Shown here one piece after another: positions 47,706-59,714 of a DNA stretch of 64,000 nt (the stretch's first letter is position 1; each line of letters opens with the position of its first letter). The stretch is from Dolomedes plantarius. Taxonomy: Eukaryota > Arthropoda > Arachnida > Araneae > Dolomedidae. The notes beneath the pieces are model-generated. The model saw nothing but the letters and a program-made list of their open reading frames with translations, was not told the origin of the DNA and searched no databases. The position numbers were made by a program, and so were the translations under genes. The stretch is taken from NCBI GenBank assembly GCA_907164885.2, contig OU015501.1:60315119-60379118 (forward strand). Reading direction: 5' to 3'.

Positions 47706-50700
47706 GGAAATACCACCCCCAACGGGATTAATCAAGCGCCTTTCCTAATTTACTGTACAAAATTTAGATCGTCAAGATAATAAATAATTTTAAAATCCAT
47801 TATGTCAGGAGAAGGCATTTTTTCGAGAATATATGAAATAGAAGCAACGCATTTTTATGAGAATGTGTCCTTAAGGAGTATTATTAATTGAGGATTAAAA
47901 ATGTGCATTTATATATACATTAGATTCGCAAAATAAAATATTTATCTCAAGGTTTTTTTTTTAGTTAGGTACAATGCACAGGAAGTTAAGCAACGTAGTT
48001 ATTTTAACAGTTTAGATGGATCAGAACCTACGAAATCGAGCAACCATTAACGTCGTACCAGGCAACTCGTGGAATAGCCCCAAACGGTCAACATGTATTT
48101 TCAGTTGAGTATGTTAGATTAAAAGCAACTGTGGAGGCCTCTTCCAATGGAGATTGACATTGAAACGTTTATATTATTAGAGGTATAAATGGTATTAATT
48201 TTATGATTACTAGTCTTCGAAGAACCTTACCATATACATACAGTAGTATCGCTTTATATCGAGATACCATTTAGTAAAATTTTCTGCAGAAAATTGACTT
48301 TGACCGACATTTACAAGGTAATGAAACCCCGTAAAGCAAGGAACTATTTCTTTAAATTAAAGATTTTTTATATAATAAAAATTTCAAATTTTTCTTTCCA
48401 CTTTTGAATTTACGAAGTTATTTTTTTTTTAATACACATCCACAGGCTTTGTGTAGGTGAAATTCATAAATTTTGTTCATTAAAATCTTCACAATTTAAA
48501 GACTAAAACACTTTATTATTAAAAAAACCTAAACAAGGTAATATATAGAATCCGAAAACTATACTGTTTGAAATTTTTGAATGATTGTCTTTATTAATGC
48601 ATATATCCGATTCTATTTTGTTATTTTTTTGAAGGCTTCTTTTCATTTCTCATGCATTTTAAAAGACATACTGGCACTTGTGCCTAGTATTTGTCACGCT
48701 ATCAATTTTGCAATGTTTACTCTTTTCCTTTCACGAAAAGTGGCCATGGCGCTCCAAACAACAAACCTTTTCCAAATGCGATTTTACTTGATAGAAGTCG
48801 GCATGGGAAAAGCTGGTGGTGAAGTTTATCATATAGGAGACTTAAACAACCCCCAAGAAAAAAATTGGGGAGGAAATTTCCAAATATTTTGTAAAGCTCT
48901 TATAATTTGCTAATAACTAAATTTATCTGTTTTTAATGGTCATTTATGGCAGTATATTGCCTCTTTTCTCTTTAATTTCTTCATACCAGATAGATGTACA
49001 GAAGCCGAACTAGTTTTTTTATACCGATTTTTCAACTGGTAAAATTTTCGTATCCCTAAATCCTGTCACGAGGGAAGCAATGGAAAAAATGGGATACAGG
49101 TCATATAATGATAGAACATTACTAGGGAAAGAAGGGTATGAAACATTTCTTGCTGCGTAATCATGTTATCGCATAGAGGAAGTTAGAAAGCCCTAGTTTT
49201 ATTTAGTCATTCTCGAGATCTATAGTTGCAAACAAGTTCTGTGTAAAAAACTTGAAGCTAAAAGTATTCACAAGGAGCTAAAATTGTGAAGCTCTTCTTA
49301 TCAGGAAAGCCTTGTAATTTTTCTCTAATTTAAGAAAATTCAACCGGATATGTTGTTAGGGTTGTTAGCAGTTGTTTTTCGTTCAGAGAGATTACTTGGT
49401 ACTGATTTATTCCTAATGATAGCACGGATACTTTATATCTTTTGATTAAATAGATGACTGATAATGTCCCTGAAACACATGTCATATATTGTTCGTAATG
49501 CTGAAAAAAGTTAAATCCATATTAACGTGTTTTCCTCCCCAAGAATTTTAACTTCCTCATCACATGATTAATTTCCTGATAAGAAGAGTGACGGAAAGAA
49601 TTTTTCCTTTCAGTAACGCACCGTCAAATCTTTAAAGATCGTGTGTGCATCAGTGAAATTGACACAGGCTAAGGCCATTCTTAACAACACCTGCTGACAA
49701 ATCTGAGCCTTTAGCTAGTTAAAGAATTAACATTCACTACACGACATGAAACCAGTTCATTGGGAGTGATGATATCTGAAGAGACTTTCGCACGGAGGCC
49801 TTCGCGTATGTTATTCCCACCGAGCGAAATGAAACGTTTTGAATTTTTGACACTCTTAACATCGTTGAATAATTCGGTAATCTTTACAAGAAGCAAAGTT
49901 AAAATTGTGCACGTGTAAAATTATCCGTGAAAAATCTCTAATTCTCTAGATTAGAGGACTGCTTATAAGTATTTTTGCCTATTTTTAAAGAAGGTGTGAA
50001 ATTAATGATAAACGTTTCATCCTGTCTTTAACTGTTTAACACTGGAATGATTAAAAGATTTATTCATTATGAAACTTGAGCCCAAAATATTTAAATAATG
50101 ATATAAGATCATTATATGGTAAACTTAATAAGAAAAATTAAAGTATTTGGAATGTATTGCAGGAAATAGTTATTATGGTGTGAACAGGTTTCTCCCCTTG
50201 TTTTATTACTTGAAAAATGCAAAAATTATTAAAATGCATTTGTAAGGTTTAAAACCTTTCTTTTGAGAAAAAGTTATAAAAAAATTGACACGGATTGCTT
50301 ATCTATAAACGTTAAGGGTTGCCCTAGACAAGTATTATGAATTTCCTCACCTCGTTTATACAATCTCACCGATTTACAATTTTACATTCCTTGCGATCGA
50401 GACTGTTATGTGGGTTGGGAGAAAAACGGTATGGGGCTGAAGAATGTAAAGGAATATTGTTGAAATATAAAGAAGAGTGGTGTGAGGTATAAAATTTTGG
50501 AAGTACGTTAGCAAGTGGTGACTGTAAATCGATCTGCGTTGATCTCGAGATTTCGGAAGACGTAAAACTGCTGTAAAATGGTTTATATAAATTTTTACGT
50601 TGACTGAATCATTTTGTGGTGCTATTACTCAGCTAAGAGGAAGTTTGGTTTTTAAGTAGCCGATATAACGCCATAATTTTGAGCAAATATATTGGAAATT

Positions 50701-53700
50701 TATTAAACGCTCAGTTTGACCCACAATCCATAAAGTCAAGGTTATAAGTTTACGAATTACTGTACAGTACCCTCAAGCTCATATGTGACTTCGCAATTGA
50801 TCTATATTGGTGCCGGACCGTTGAAAATATGTCAAGCTTTACTGTTCTATAAGTAAATTATAAAATAAGGATAAAAATATAAAAATTCGAAAAATACAGG
50901 AAATGGGAACTGTACATGTTTTTGGGAGAGTCGAGATTTCTGCGAATTACAATGATCCAGTTTTGCCGATTTAGTGGTTTTGTTCCATTTTGAAATCCTC
51001 ATTTTAAGATTCATTATCACAGAGAACAGTTCAAAAATTGACTATAGCAAAGAAATATTAGTTTTTCCAAACAGTATTATTTAATGCATTTTTGGGGAGT
51101 TTTTATCCCTCATATGCATTTAGAGGTAGAAATGATGCTTAAAAGCAACTGTTAAATTACCTTTTTCGATTATCACTCGATGATATTTTGCCACTTCCAG
51201 TCACTTTTGAAATTCTTTCTTAATGTTGGCTTCCTAAATGAAAACGAGTGCTTTTCATTCAAATTTTCATATAGGCTAATAGTTTATCCAAGTGTATCAC
51301 TCTTACATTAATAATAACACTCCAGGATATATTTTTCTCATACATATAGGATCATTAAACTCTTTTTTTTCTTAATGGTACAGGGGATACATGAGGCTCC
51401 GTGGGTGGGGGTGGGATGGGGTAGGGTTATACCCCAGAGCCAAAAATATCATAAAATTTTTGTCCTTTATTCCTATTTTCAGAAATGAAAATGCCATACC
51501 CAAATACAGGAAACCCATCTGAAGAAAGGGTTCTGGTTATGTCACTAGAGACCCCATATAATTTAGAGAACAAAAAATGCTTTCCTTCCAAGTGGACATT
51601 GCTGAAATTTATTCAATCCAAATTTTTCTGTAAGAATATTAAAAGGCTTATAGTTTAGATGTAATTTTAATATGTAATTTTGGATGTAATATAAAAGAAT
51701 CCAACAAAAAAAATTCAAAATTGAGAATAATTAAATTTTATTCTTATTAGGTGTATAATATTATTAAGAAATTCTATCAAAAACCGTATTGCATAAATTG
51801 GGTGTATCGTTACAATATTTGTACCATATATCCTATAACAACAGCTTGCATGTGTATGATTAAAAAAGTTCCTTACTATGTATTTATTGTATTAATTTTT
51901 TTTGGCATAAGTTTTTATTTTTTATTGCGAGGCTAGTCGGATTTCTGTTATTTATTGCCTAATTCAATTTCTTTCATTGAAAACTCCAATATATAATTTA
52001 TAGGTATTATACGTTTGTATGATAGTCATAAAAATTTAGACTTCGGTATTGGCCTTTTATTTTTGACAAATATATTCGTAAAGCAACATTAAACTTACTT
52101 AAAAGACATGAAAATAATGTCTTCATTGGAAATTTTTGAAACCATGCTCGCAGGCAGGACAAATATTCACTTACAATACTCTGCATGGATTATTATTATT
52201 TTTATTTTACTGTATAATTATAACAACATATTCTGGTCGCACGTGCGTAAAATAAGAAATTTTAACTTTTATCTCATAAATTTTGTTTGGTGTAAGCGTC
52301 TTCCTCCGTATGAAAGTTACGTCGAATAGTAAAATAGTCAAAAATTCATACTTGTTTCAAGGCCCCTAAAACAAATTAATTAACTCTGCGTTATCATTGC
52401 AGAGGTGAGAAACAGGATTCATTGAAAATAAGTGTCTGGTCATACAAGATGTGTCTACAGTGGGCTTTTTAATCAAGAGGTATAAAGTAAAATCCACTCA
52501 CGCATTGCCTATAAATCGTTCAAGAGGTCATGAGCCATTACTGTGAGGCGTGAGACTCCGAAAGAAGAAAAGGAATATAGATTTGTGTAATTCTTTTTTT
52601 CTGTTTCTCTCTTTGGTATCAAACTTGACACTTCATCTATTGTGGGATTTTAATATCATATCCACTAAACTATAACAAAACATTCTCACTCTAAACAATA
52701 ATTTAATCTAATATATGTCATTTCTCTTTGTAAGCATGTTCTCAAGCGGGGGAAAGTTTTCTCGTAATGTTTAAGAAATGACTTCACATTTCATGCTCAT
52801 CATAATACACGCCATTAGAAACAATTGTCTATTCAGAGACACTACATATTTATGATGGACGTATTAAGTAATATACTGCTATTGTTAGAGTACTGTAATT
52901 AATAGAATTTCTTCCTATTATTATTCACTGAATAAGAATAAAATTTAATTAGTCCTAATTATTCTGGCTTTTGAAATATTTTTTTTGTCTGTTGGATTAT
53001 TTCTATATTTCAAAACTTATAAAGAATAAAATTGTATCAACTGATCTAGTATTAAAGGAATAAGTTTTAAAATTTTACTAAGGGGAAATTTTCCCTTTTA
53101 TATAATTTAAAAAGGTAAGAAAATCTTATTGACGAATTCTTCCAATACACGCAAAAATCTCTTGAATAATTTAATTTTCAGCCCTTTCTTCTTTGTATAA
53201 TAGTCCCTGAGATGTTTCAACTCTATTCATTATCTGCGAAAATAATTATTTAAACGAGAATTGCGGGAAAATTTTTGAAATTAAGAAAAAAACAAAGTTA
53301 GACAATCAAGCTATGTTTTTGTTGTTTCTATTTTACTGTTATTGACAATTTTCAAGAGCATATTATTTATTGGGGCTCTATGGCATTTATTTAATATTTG
53401 TCACATTTTTAAAATGCTGAATGGATGATTATTGGTGTATTTGATAGAACTGAGTGAAAACAACGTGCACCTTTCTATCGACACTTATCCAGCATACGAA
53501 ATTTTCCGAAACTTTCCAATCCAGTTCTTTACTTTTATTATCTTAATAAATCAAGAAGACAAGAAACCACGTTATTTAATACAAAACTAAATATGAACAC
53601 AGGAAGATTGTCCCATGAAGCTGAAAATTTCTAAGCTATTCAACGTATATTATTTTTAAGACAGATGTGATTTGTCATTTTTGTATTGCAAAACTTTGTG

Positions 53701-53738
53701 AAAGAAAATAAAGCGCTCTGAAATTAGTATTTTTTTAT
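47706..53738. other. Long AT-rich stretch, no recognisable gene or element
   Basis: Six kilobases in which I see no transposase, SINE head, inverted-repeat element or convincing exon. Frames such as 48581-48913 (+) look like chance. A G-rich run lies near 51400-51430. Confidence 0.5.
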
Positions 53739-53739
53739 A

Positions 53740-54767
53740 TGTGTCCAAGGAAGTGTTCGACAAGATTAAAGACAATTCATGGCAACATGTGCCGTATGCG
53801 GAAGGGCATTTTATCGTTGAAAAGTAAATCCGGGAGGGAGCAAGAGGAACGGCAACAAAACGTGTTGCAGAATGTCGTCTACGTACCGCTCTGCTGTAAA
53901 TGTGTCACTAATGACTACCAAAGGAGTCCAGCTATCAAAGGAAATGACACTCCAGACCATAACGTCCCGTTGTGGGCTTGCGTGGCGTGCGATAGTAAGG
54001 GCCGGATCTTCACGCTGCTCTGGACGTCTCTAGACACGTCTTCAGGTGGTCGTCAGGAAGTAGTTGGAAACGAGACAAGTCCCCAAAGTCTACACGTCCC
54101 CAATCAACGCAATTCAAAGATAGGCTCGGTGCACACGAGCGATCCGGTGTTGTTGCGGCACCGCAGTTCCGATCAGGAGTACATTAGAGTTGAACTAACC
54201 GACGACGCCTACGTCCGTGTGAGTCGGTTAGTTCAACTCTATGTACTATGATCGCAACTGCGGTGCCGCAACGACACCGGATCGCTCGTGTGCACCGAGC
54301 CCTAATCGAGTTAAGCACCATTGTAATCGGACTTGACGGTGTACAGGCGTGAGGGGTGAGCGGCGTAACGGTCGGCGCGAGCGTAGATTCCGCTCTCTCA
54401 ATCTTCTGTCAATCATCACGTTGGACACTTGTGTACGGGTCACACGTTGGATGGCTCATAAGGACGAATCCAGTGCTGTGACAGCTGATCTGACAATCGT
54501 TCTGTCTTCCCATTCTGCTTTGGTCCTAGGTCGTCCGCTGCCGTCCTGACGCTTAAATCTGCCGTTGTTGACCCACTCTTGCCAGCATTGTCTAATCGCT
54601 GCATCGCTTCGACCCAGATGTCGAGCGATTTTTCGATTTACCCAACCAACGGCTTTCGAACCGATGACACGACCTCTTTCAATCTCTGTAATATACTCGT
54701 AAAGAGGACGAATCCTTCGGCAAGATATTATTGCAGTCGGCGTAAGATATCCGCAGTCGAAATGCAA
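53740..54767 (-). pseudogene. Tc1-like transposase pseudogene split by a MITE
   Basis: On the minus strand, in one frame from about 54710: RRIRPLYEYI, NRKIARHLGRSDAAIRQCWQ (helix-turn-helix), RFKRQDGSGRPR, a stop at 54456-54458 after ALDSSL, then RVTRTQVSNVMI, RRLRERNLRSRRPLRR and QVRLQWCLTRL. A 180-bp palindromic MITE follows, then LNCVDWGRVDFGDLSRF (first Asp region), FDSWTPLVVIS, FTAQRYVDDIL and a degraded second-Asp region where QDN has become R-stop-N. The copy ends at LPW near 53740, before the catalytic Glu. Terminal repeats were not found. Confidence 0.85.
54123..54302. mobile_element. 180-bp near-perfect palindromic MITE
   Basis: GGCTCGGTGCACACGAGCGA on the left is mirrored at the right end. 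Arms of about 80 bp are almost perfectly complementary around a loop of about 19 bases (54204-54222). TA flanks both sides (54121-54122 and 54303-54304). It interrupts Tc1 codons between QWCLTRL and LNCVDWG. Confidence 0.9.
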
Positions 54768-54983
54768 CAGAAATTTTGAATATCATATCGAAAATCACTC
54801 CTTATATACACCTGCTGGATGCACAGTTCTGATACGCTGGAGCTCCCGAGATTCATTCGTTGGATACCAAATTTTAATCATTTGCATGTTCGGTCGAAAC
54901 ATCTTTGCATACGAGAATAAGGAAACATTAGAATCGGACAACTCCTTCTTGGTGTGTCGATTCTTTTTGTTATAGAGTGTATA

Positions 54984-55151
54984 GGCCTGTTCCCAAAGAA
55001 TCCGTCAGTGCTAGCGTTACTCGTATTGAAATATATTTAACCAATTACAAACCTCCAAACGGTTAGCAACGAAATTGTTAAGGCCTGTTATTGGTTTAAA
55101 ATATGTCAATAAGAGAACGCTGATGCTGACGGATTCTGTGTGAACAGGCCC
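54984..55151. mobile_element. 168-bp palindromic MITE
   Basis: The left end GGCCTGTTCCCAAAGAATCC and the right end, read inverted, GGGCCTGTTCACACAGAATC share a stem of about 70 bp with indels. TA borders both ends. The termini resemble PIF/Harbinger-type GGGCC-NN-TTCACAC ends. Confidence 0.75.
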
Positions 55152-55204
55152 TATATCTGGATCAGTCAAACAAGTAATCCTTTCATCTAACTGTGGTGAA
55201 AGCG

Positions 55205-55207
55205 CAT

Positions 55208-55263
<56 letters not shown>

Positions 55264-55283
55264 GTGTTTGTTTGCTTGTTTGT
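55205..55283. repeat. Compound (CA)n(TA)n(TG)n microsatellite
   Basis: (CA) to about 55228, (TA) to about 55248, (TG) to about 55268, then TTTG repeats. The CA and TG blocks are complementary, so the tract can fold on itself. No transposon abuts it. Confidence 0.95.
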
Positions 55284-56164
55284 TTAATTTTTAAAAGTAA
55301 GATGAAACATAATTATTAAACTCGTTATATTCTTTAAAGTTAATATATAGTTAAATAAAGTTAAATCTTTTAATTAAACCATGGTCTCTCTCACTTTTGT
55401 CTATTGATATTCTAAATTCATTTTCTCTTTTGTCCTTCTTTCCGGTAGCGATATTGAATCCTTTAATTTTTGGAATACTTTGTAATTTTTTTTCTTTTTC
55501 ACATGTACGCAATCTCCAAAACTGTATTTCTTACCGTATAAGTAGTGAGTATGAACTCTACTGACAAGAAAGTATGGACCAGAATAAGACGCTGATCTAA
55601 AAAGTTGTGTATGTAATTGGGATATGATTGTGTCAATGTTGAAACCTTCACGGACTTCCTTCCTGCCTTAGAAGAGGAGGAGGTACCATTATCATATTTC
55701 ATCGACATACACGCACGCTCACTTACAGAATCACTTACATACGCATATTATACATTCGTATGAAATACATACGAAATAAATCTGAAGATTTTTAAAACAT
55801 TGTTGATTGTGTATTGTTTGCTGAAAAACTTGCATGACTGTAAAATCCAGTAAAATTTTATTAACATTAATGTATCAAATAATCAGTGACATTTTTGTCT
55901 CCCTAACAAATTATCTGAAGGTGATTACAATTTTTGTGTACCGCATTATTATTTTTAACTTCTTAAAAATAATAATTTATTTCTCACAAGAACCTGCCAG
56001 ATATCAGTAAAAGAAAATCGGTAAAAATATTCAGTGTCCGAAAACGTTACTCAAATGTTTTGCAAAATACATTAAATTAAAAAATGTACCATTATAGAAG
56101 AGGAAAGTTTAAAGGAAATAGGAGTGGTTATTTATAAAATCACTTTTTCTTTTTTCCTTTCGCT
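55284..56164. other. AT-rich stretch, nothing recognised
   Basis: No signature. Confidence 0.6.
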
Positions 56165-56325
56165 GAGTGATGACCGAATGGCTAAGGTGATGGCAACAGT
56201 ACCAAAATTTTGGGTTTTGGGGCCCACTATTGGCATAGATGTTTGTAACCCTTTGGAATCGGCGTTAAAGCTGCTATGCACTAACCCCATTGGATTCGCT
56301 CACCTCAATGTTAACCTATGGAGAA
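56165..56325 (+). mobile_element. SINE-like repeat, family B, copy 4
   Basis: ATGACCGAATGGCTAAGGTG (A-box-like head), then GGGGCCCACTATTGGCATAG and ATGTTTGTAACC, GGAATCGGCGTTAAAG, and CTCAATGTTAACC near the end. The B-box is eroded. Confidence 0.65.
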
Positions 56326-56978
56326 AATTTGTCCACGGATTGCCGACTTGAATTCAAAGATTTTTTTTAAAAAATTGTACTCCGTCATAGAGAAAGAAAT
56401 TTTACATTTGTGCACATTTTTCGTTTTTAAAAAAAAATGCAATCAATATTTAAAATTTAAATTATTCGGGGGAAAATATGGTATAGTGTGATTTAAACGC
56501 TCATAAATTCCTTCGATGGACGAAATTTATTAAATGAATCCTGTAGCGCTTTGCAGAAAAGTTCAGGCTATCTGACAATACCAATTTTATTTGATTATCA
56601 GCATTTATATACCTGTAAATAGTTGACAAAAATATATTTTAAATAAATGATTTTGGGGCAGCGCTTAACCCACCCTATAGAGAGAGAGCCATTACAATCC
56701 CTCAAAATGTCAATCCTAAGGGGGGTGGAATTCTCGAACTGTTAACTGGACTCCTCCCACCACAAGTGTCTGCAAGAAGAGGAAAAGGGAAATACGATTT
56801 TTTTCTTAGTACATAGTAGCCTTAAGTCCCGTGCTAATTAAGACTCGTGTATCAAAAAAATGGCAGTCTTGCTAACGACAAACCTTTACGCCTTTTTATG
56901 CTGTATAAAAGCCTATGTCCATTAATTTTTTTTATTTTGCTAAGGAAATCAAAAGGGTCGGTTTCCAATAAGAATATT
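56326..56978. other. AT-rich stretch with one possible tRNA-like patch
   Basis: 56655-56790 on the minus strand has a B-box-like GTTCGAGAATTCC but matches no family here. Otherwise nothing. Confidence 0.4.
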
Positions 56979-57150
56979 GCCAAATAGCTAAGGCACTGGC
57001 TTCGGTACAGAGCCTGTGGTCTGGAGCCCCATTGTTGACATGGATGTTTGTAGCCGTTCAGAATCGGCTTCAAATGTAGCCGATTCTGAACGGCTACCCC
57101 GGCCGAATTAGCATTTGCGTAACAAAAGTTGACCGTATCGCTCTCGACCA
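56979..57150 (+). mobile_element. SINE-like repeat, family B, copy 5, with a perfect hairpin
   Basis: AAATAGCTAAGGCACTGGCT head, GCCCCATTGTTGACATGGAT, GTTTGTAGCC, then a 19-bp perfect inverted pair (57051-57069 and 57078-57096; TAGCCGTTCAGAATCGGCT and complement), then AATTAGCATTTGCGTAAC, AAAAGTTGACCGTATCGCTC. Confidence 0.7.
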
Positions 57151-59131
57151 ACCATCTAGTAAAATATAAATGAAACTATATATTCCATTAAAATTAGCTA
57201 GAGAATTTTTTAAAAAATTAAAAAAGTTGGAGAATGTTTTAAAAAAGGTGATTAAACCCAAGGCAAACTTTTTTTGTTATAGTGTTAAGAATTACAAGCT
57301 AGATTTTCTTATATTGGTTTTCATAACAAGTATTCTTATATGATAAATTACATCGTATAATAGTAAATAATAAATTAATTTATTACACTTATAAAATTAT
57401 TTCTTTATAACTTTTAGTCATATTTTTACTGTGTAAGAAGTTACCATATTTCAAAAGCAATCATGGATAGTAGAAAATAAATATTTAAGCCCTAAAAAGT
57501 CATTTTGGGGGGGTTAAAATGGGGCGTGACCATTTTTTAACTTATTATCGATTCGCGTTATTAGGAGGAAATAGAATGAGACTGTACAGATGGCAAGTAG
57601 GTTTTAACCTTTTAAATTAAATACTTACAAGAAACACAATGTTATTTACGTTTATGTATAAAGTTTTTATTCTCTTTTGAGTTCAGAAGGATATTTTAAT
57701 GTCATCAGGTCTTAATCAAACATTTTATAAACTGACGATTTTGCTCCATTCTCATATTATTTAACGTCTGTTTCCCTTTTCAGTTGTGTTCAAAGACCTT
57801 AGCCAGTTTAAAACTTGCTTTTTAAGTTCTTTACCTTTTCTCCGACGACAAAGAACCAAAAAAGAAACTCCTGACATTTATATTCACACTGAGAACTCAC
57901 TTTTCAATTTTTTTAAGCGGTTGTTTAAATAAAGTGAAACTAATCTCACATAGCTGAAGAACATAAACTGAATATCTAATTGCGACTCAGTGGTTCGCGT
58001 AGGGAAAAATTAGCACGTACAGAAGGGGTATAAAAATAGTGAGCGAAATTTTTGCACGCATGTTCCGAGAAAAGATGATAGTGTTATACATGGGATGACT
58101 TAAACGGTCGTTTCGAGTGCACTTGCACCTAATATGTGCATTGCAGTTTATTTTGAATCAGGAAAAAAAGGTTCATTCTGGCATATAAAAAATATTGACG
58201 CTTCAAATTTATAGCATCAAACAGCTTATTCTGAAAACGACCGCAAAGAAATCTTGACTGCGGGAAGTGCAATAAACGAATAGTTATCAATTCGTGGAAA
58301 TTACCTATAGGGAATGATAATTTATTATCAGGTTTTTATGGTTGAATCATCGAGCCTTTGATATGAATAATAAGGTCTAGTGGCATAGAAAGTTTTCGAG
58401 ATGCCAAAATAATTTTTTTTCTCTAAGAATATTTTTTTTTTGCTTGAGAAGAGTGGAGGGGGAAGGCAGGAGACAAAATTTAGATTCACCTTTGGCACTG
58501 TAGTCGTGTGAATATCTCACGTGACAATCATTTTATGGAAGTTAGTTCCTTGGAAGTTAGTTATGGATTAGTTCCTTGATGCTAATGCAAATTTTCAAGA
58601 AATAAAACGGAAAGTAACATTGAAAATATCTAATATTAACTTTGAAGAGAAAAGTGACGTTCTTCGGTGAACAAAGACGAATGCAACTCTAAGAAAGTCA
58701 TGATTTCGACGTCCCAGAGAACGAATAATACATGGAACATGAAAGAATAGAACATTTTTCATCTTTCTACTGTGTATTACTTGCTGAGGATGAAGTTGAG
58801 GTTTAGTATTTATAACTTTTCATTTCTCTTCGTTTATTGAGGAATGTTTTCATTCCCGACAATTTTTTGACTTTTACTCTCCAAGTTCGTACGTTCCACC
58901 ATCATGGGATGATAAGCTGTGTACTGGAGGTTTGAATTTGTATCAAAGAACCTAAATCCTACAGCATTTCAAGCTTGTTTTTTGGTGATATTCGCCCGAT
59001 ATGCGTCTTTAGAAACATTTGGATTCTTCGAATACTATAACTTTTAAAATTAAACTGCATTGTTGTGCATTAGCAAAAAGAGCTTATAATTGTTTTAAAA
59101 TCTTCCATGAGTTATCAGTAAGTGGTAAGAA

Positions 59132-59133
<2 letters not shown>
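57151..59133. other. AT-rich stretch, no recognisable gene
   Basis: No element or exon signature. Confidence 0.55.

Positions 59134-59175
<42 letters not shown>
59134..59175. repeat. (AT)n microsatellite abutting a transposon
   Basis: About 42 bp of AT directly adjoining the left tip of the element at 59176. Confidence 0.95.
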
Positions 59176-59178
<3 letters not shown>

Positions 59179-59712
59179 GTTCATCGAAAAAGGTTGGACA
59201 CATTTCGAAAGTTCATAATTCTAAAATAAATTGAGCAAACGCAATAAATTCTTTTCAAACAACTTGGCAAGTGTCCAAGATTTCTAAATGTAACTGGTAC
59301 GCAACCGTGACGTTGAACATTGAGCAGAAGCGATGCGAGGTGGAAGAGGTCTTCATTCGGCTTTCCGTCAGTGCAATGGCGACCGTTTAGGAGAAACCTC
59401 AATGTGTGTTGTGGTTAGCGGAGTACAAATCTATTAAAACAGTTCAGCGAAATTACCGTCGTGTTTATAGCAAACAACCACCACTCGAGCTTTCTCCTGA
59501 ACGGTCGCCATTGCACTGACGGAAAGCCGAACGAAGACCTCTTCCACCTCGCATCGCTTCTGCGCAACGTTCAACGTCACGGTTGCGTACCAGTTACATT
59601 TAGAAATCTTGGACGCTTGCCAAGTTGTTTGAAAAGAATATTATTGTGTTTGCTCAACTTATTTTAGAATTATGAGCTTTCGAAATGTGTCCAATCTTTT
59701 TCGATGACCCTG
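59176..59712. mobile_element. Foldback derivative of a DUF4817-type transposon
   Basis: A 537-bp element. Arms of about 225 bp (59176-59400 and 59490-59712) are inverted copies, each starting CAGG(T/G)TCATCGAAAAAG at the tip and reaching inward past the transposase start codon. The middle continues the coding from the left arm only. TA or TATA flanks it on both sides. Confidence 0.9.
59376..59486 (+). pseudogene. N-terminus of a DUF4817-type transposase
   Basis: From the ATG at 59376: MATV, stop, EKPQCVLWLAEYKSIKTVQR then NYRRVYSKQPP. This is the first helix-turn-helix of DUF4817 transposases (compare MVTAQQKSFCVLRFAKCESV at 41396). The opposite arm, read inverted, also begins MATVQEKA. The rest of the protein is absent. 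Confidence 0.85.
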
Positions 59713-59714
59713 TA

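Noticed and set aside
48581..48913. 110-codon ORF with hydrophobic start
   Set aside because: Phe/Ile/Leu-rich frame expected of AT-rich DNA; no motif, no context.
53739..54251. 170-codon plus-strand ORF
   Set aside because: Shadow of the minus-strand Tc1 pseudogene and the palindromic MITE; the minus strand carries the transposase motifs.
59461..59667. Two similar ORFs on opposite strands (59181-59402 and 59461-59667) as a duplicated gene
   Set aside because: They are the antisense of the two inverted arms of one foldback element; the real coding remnant is the transposase start.
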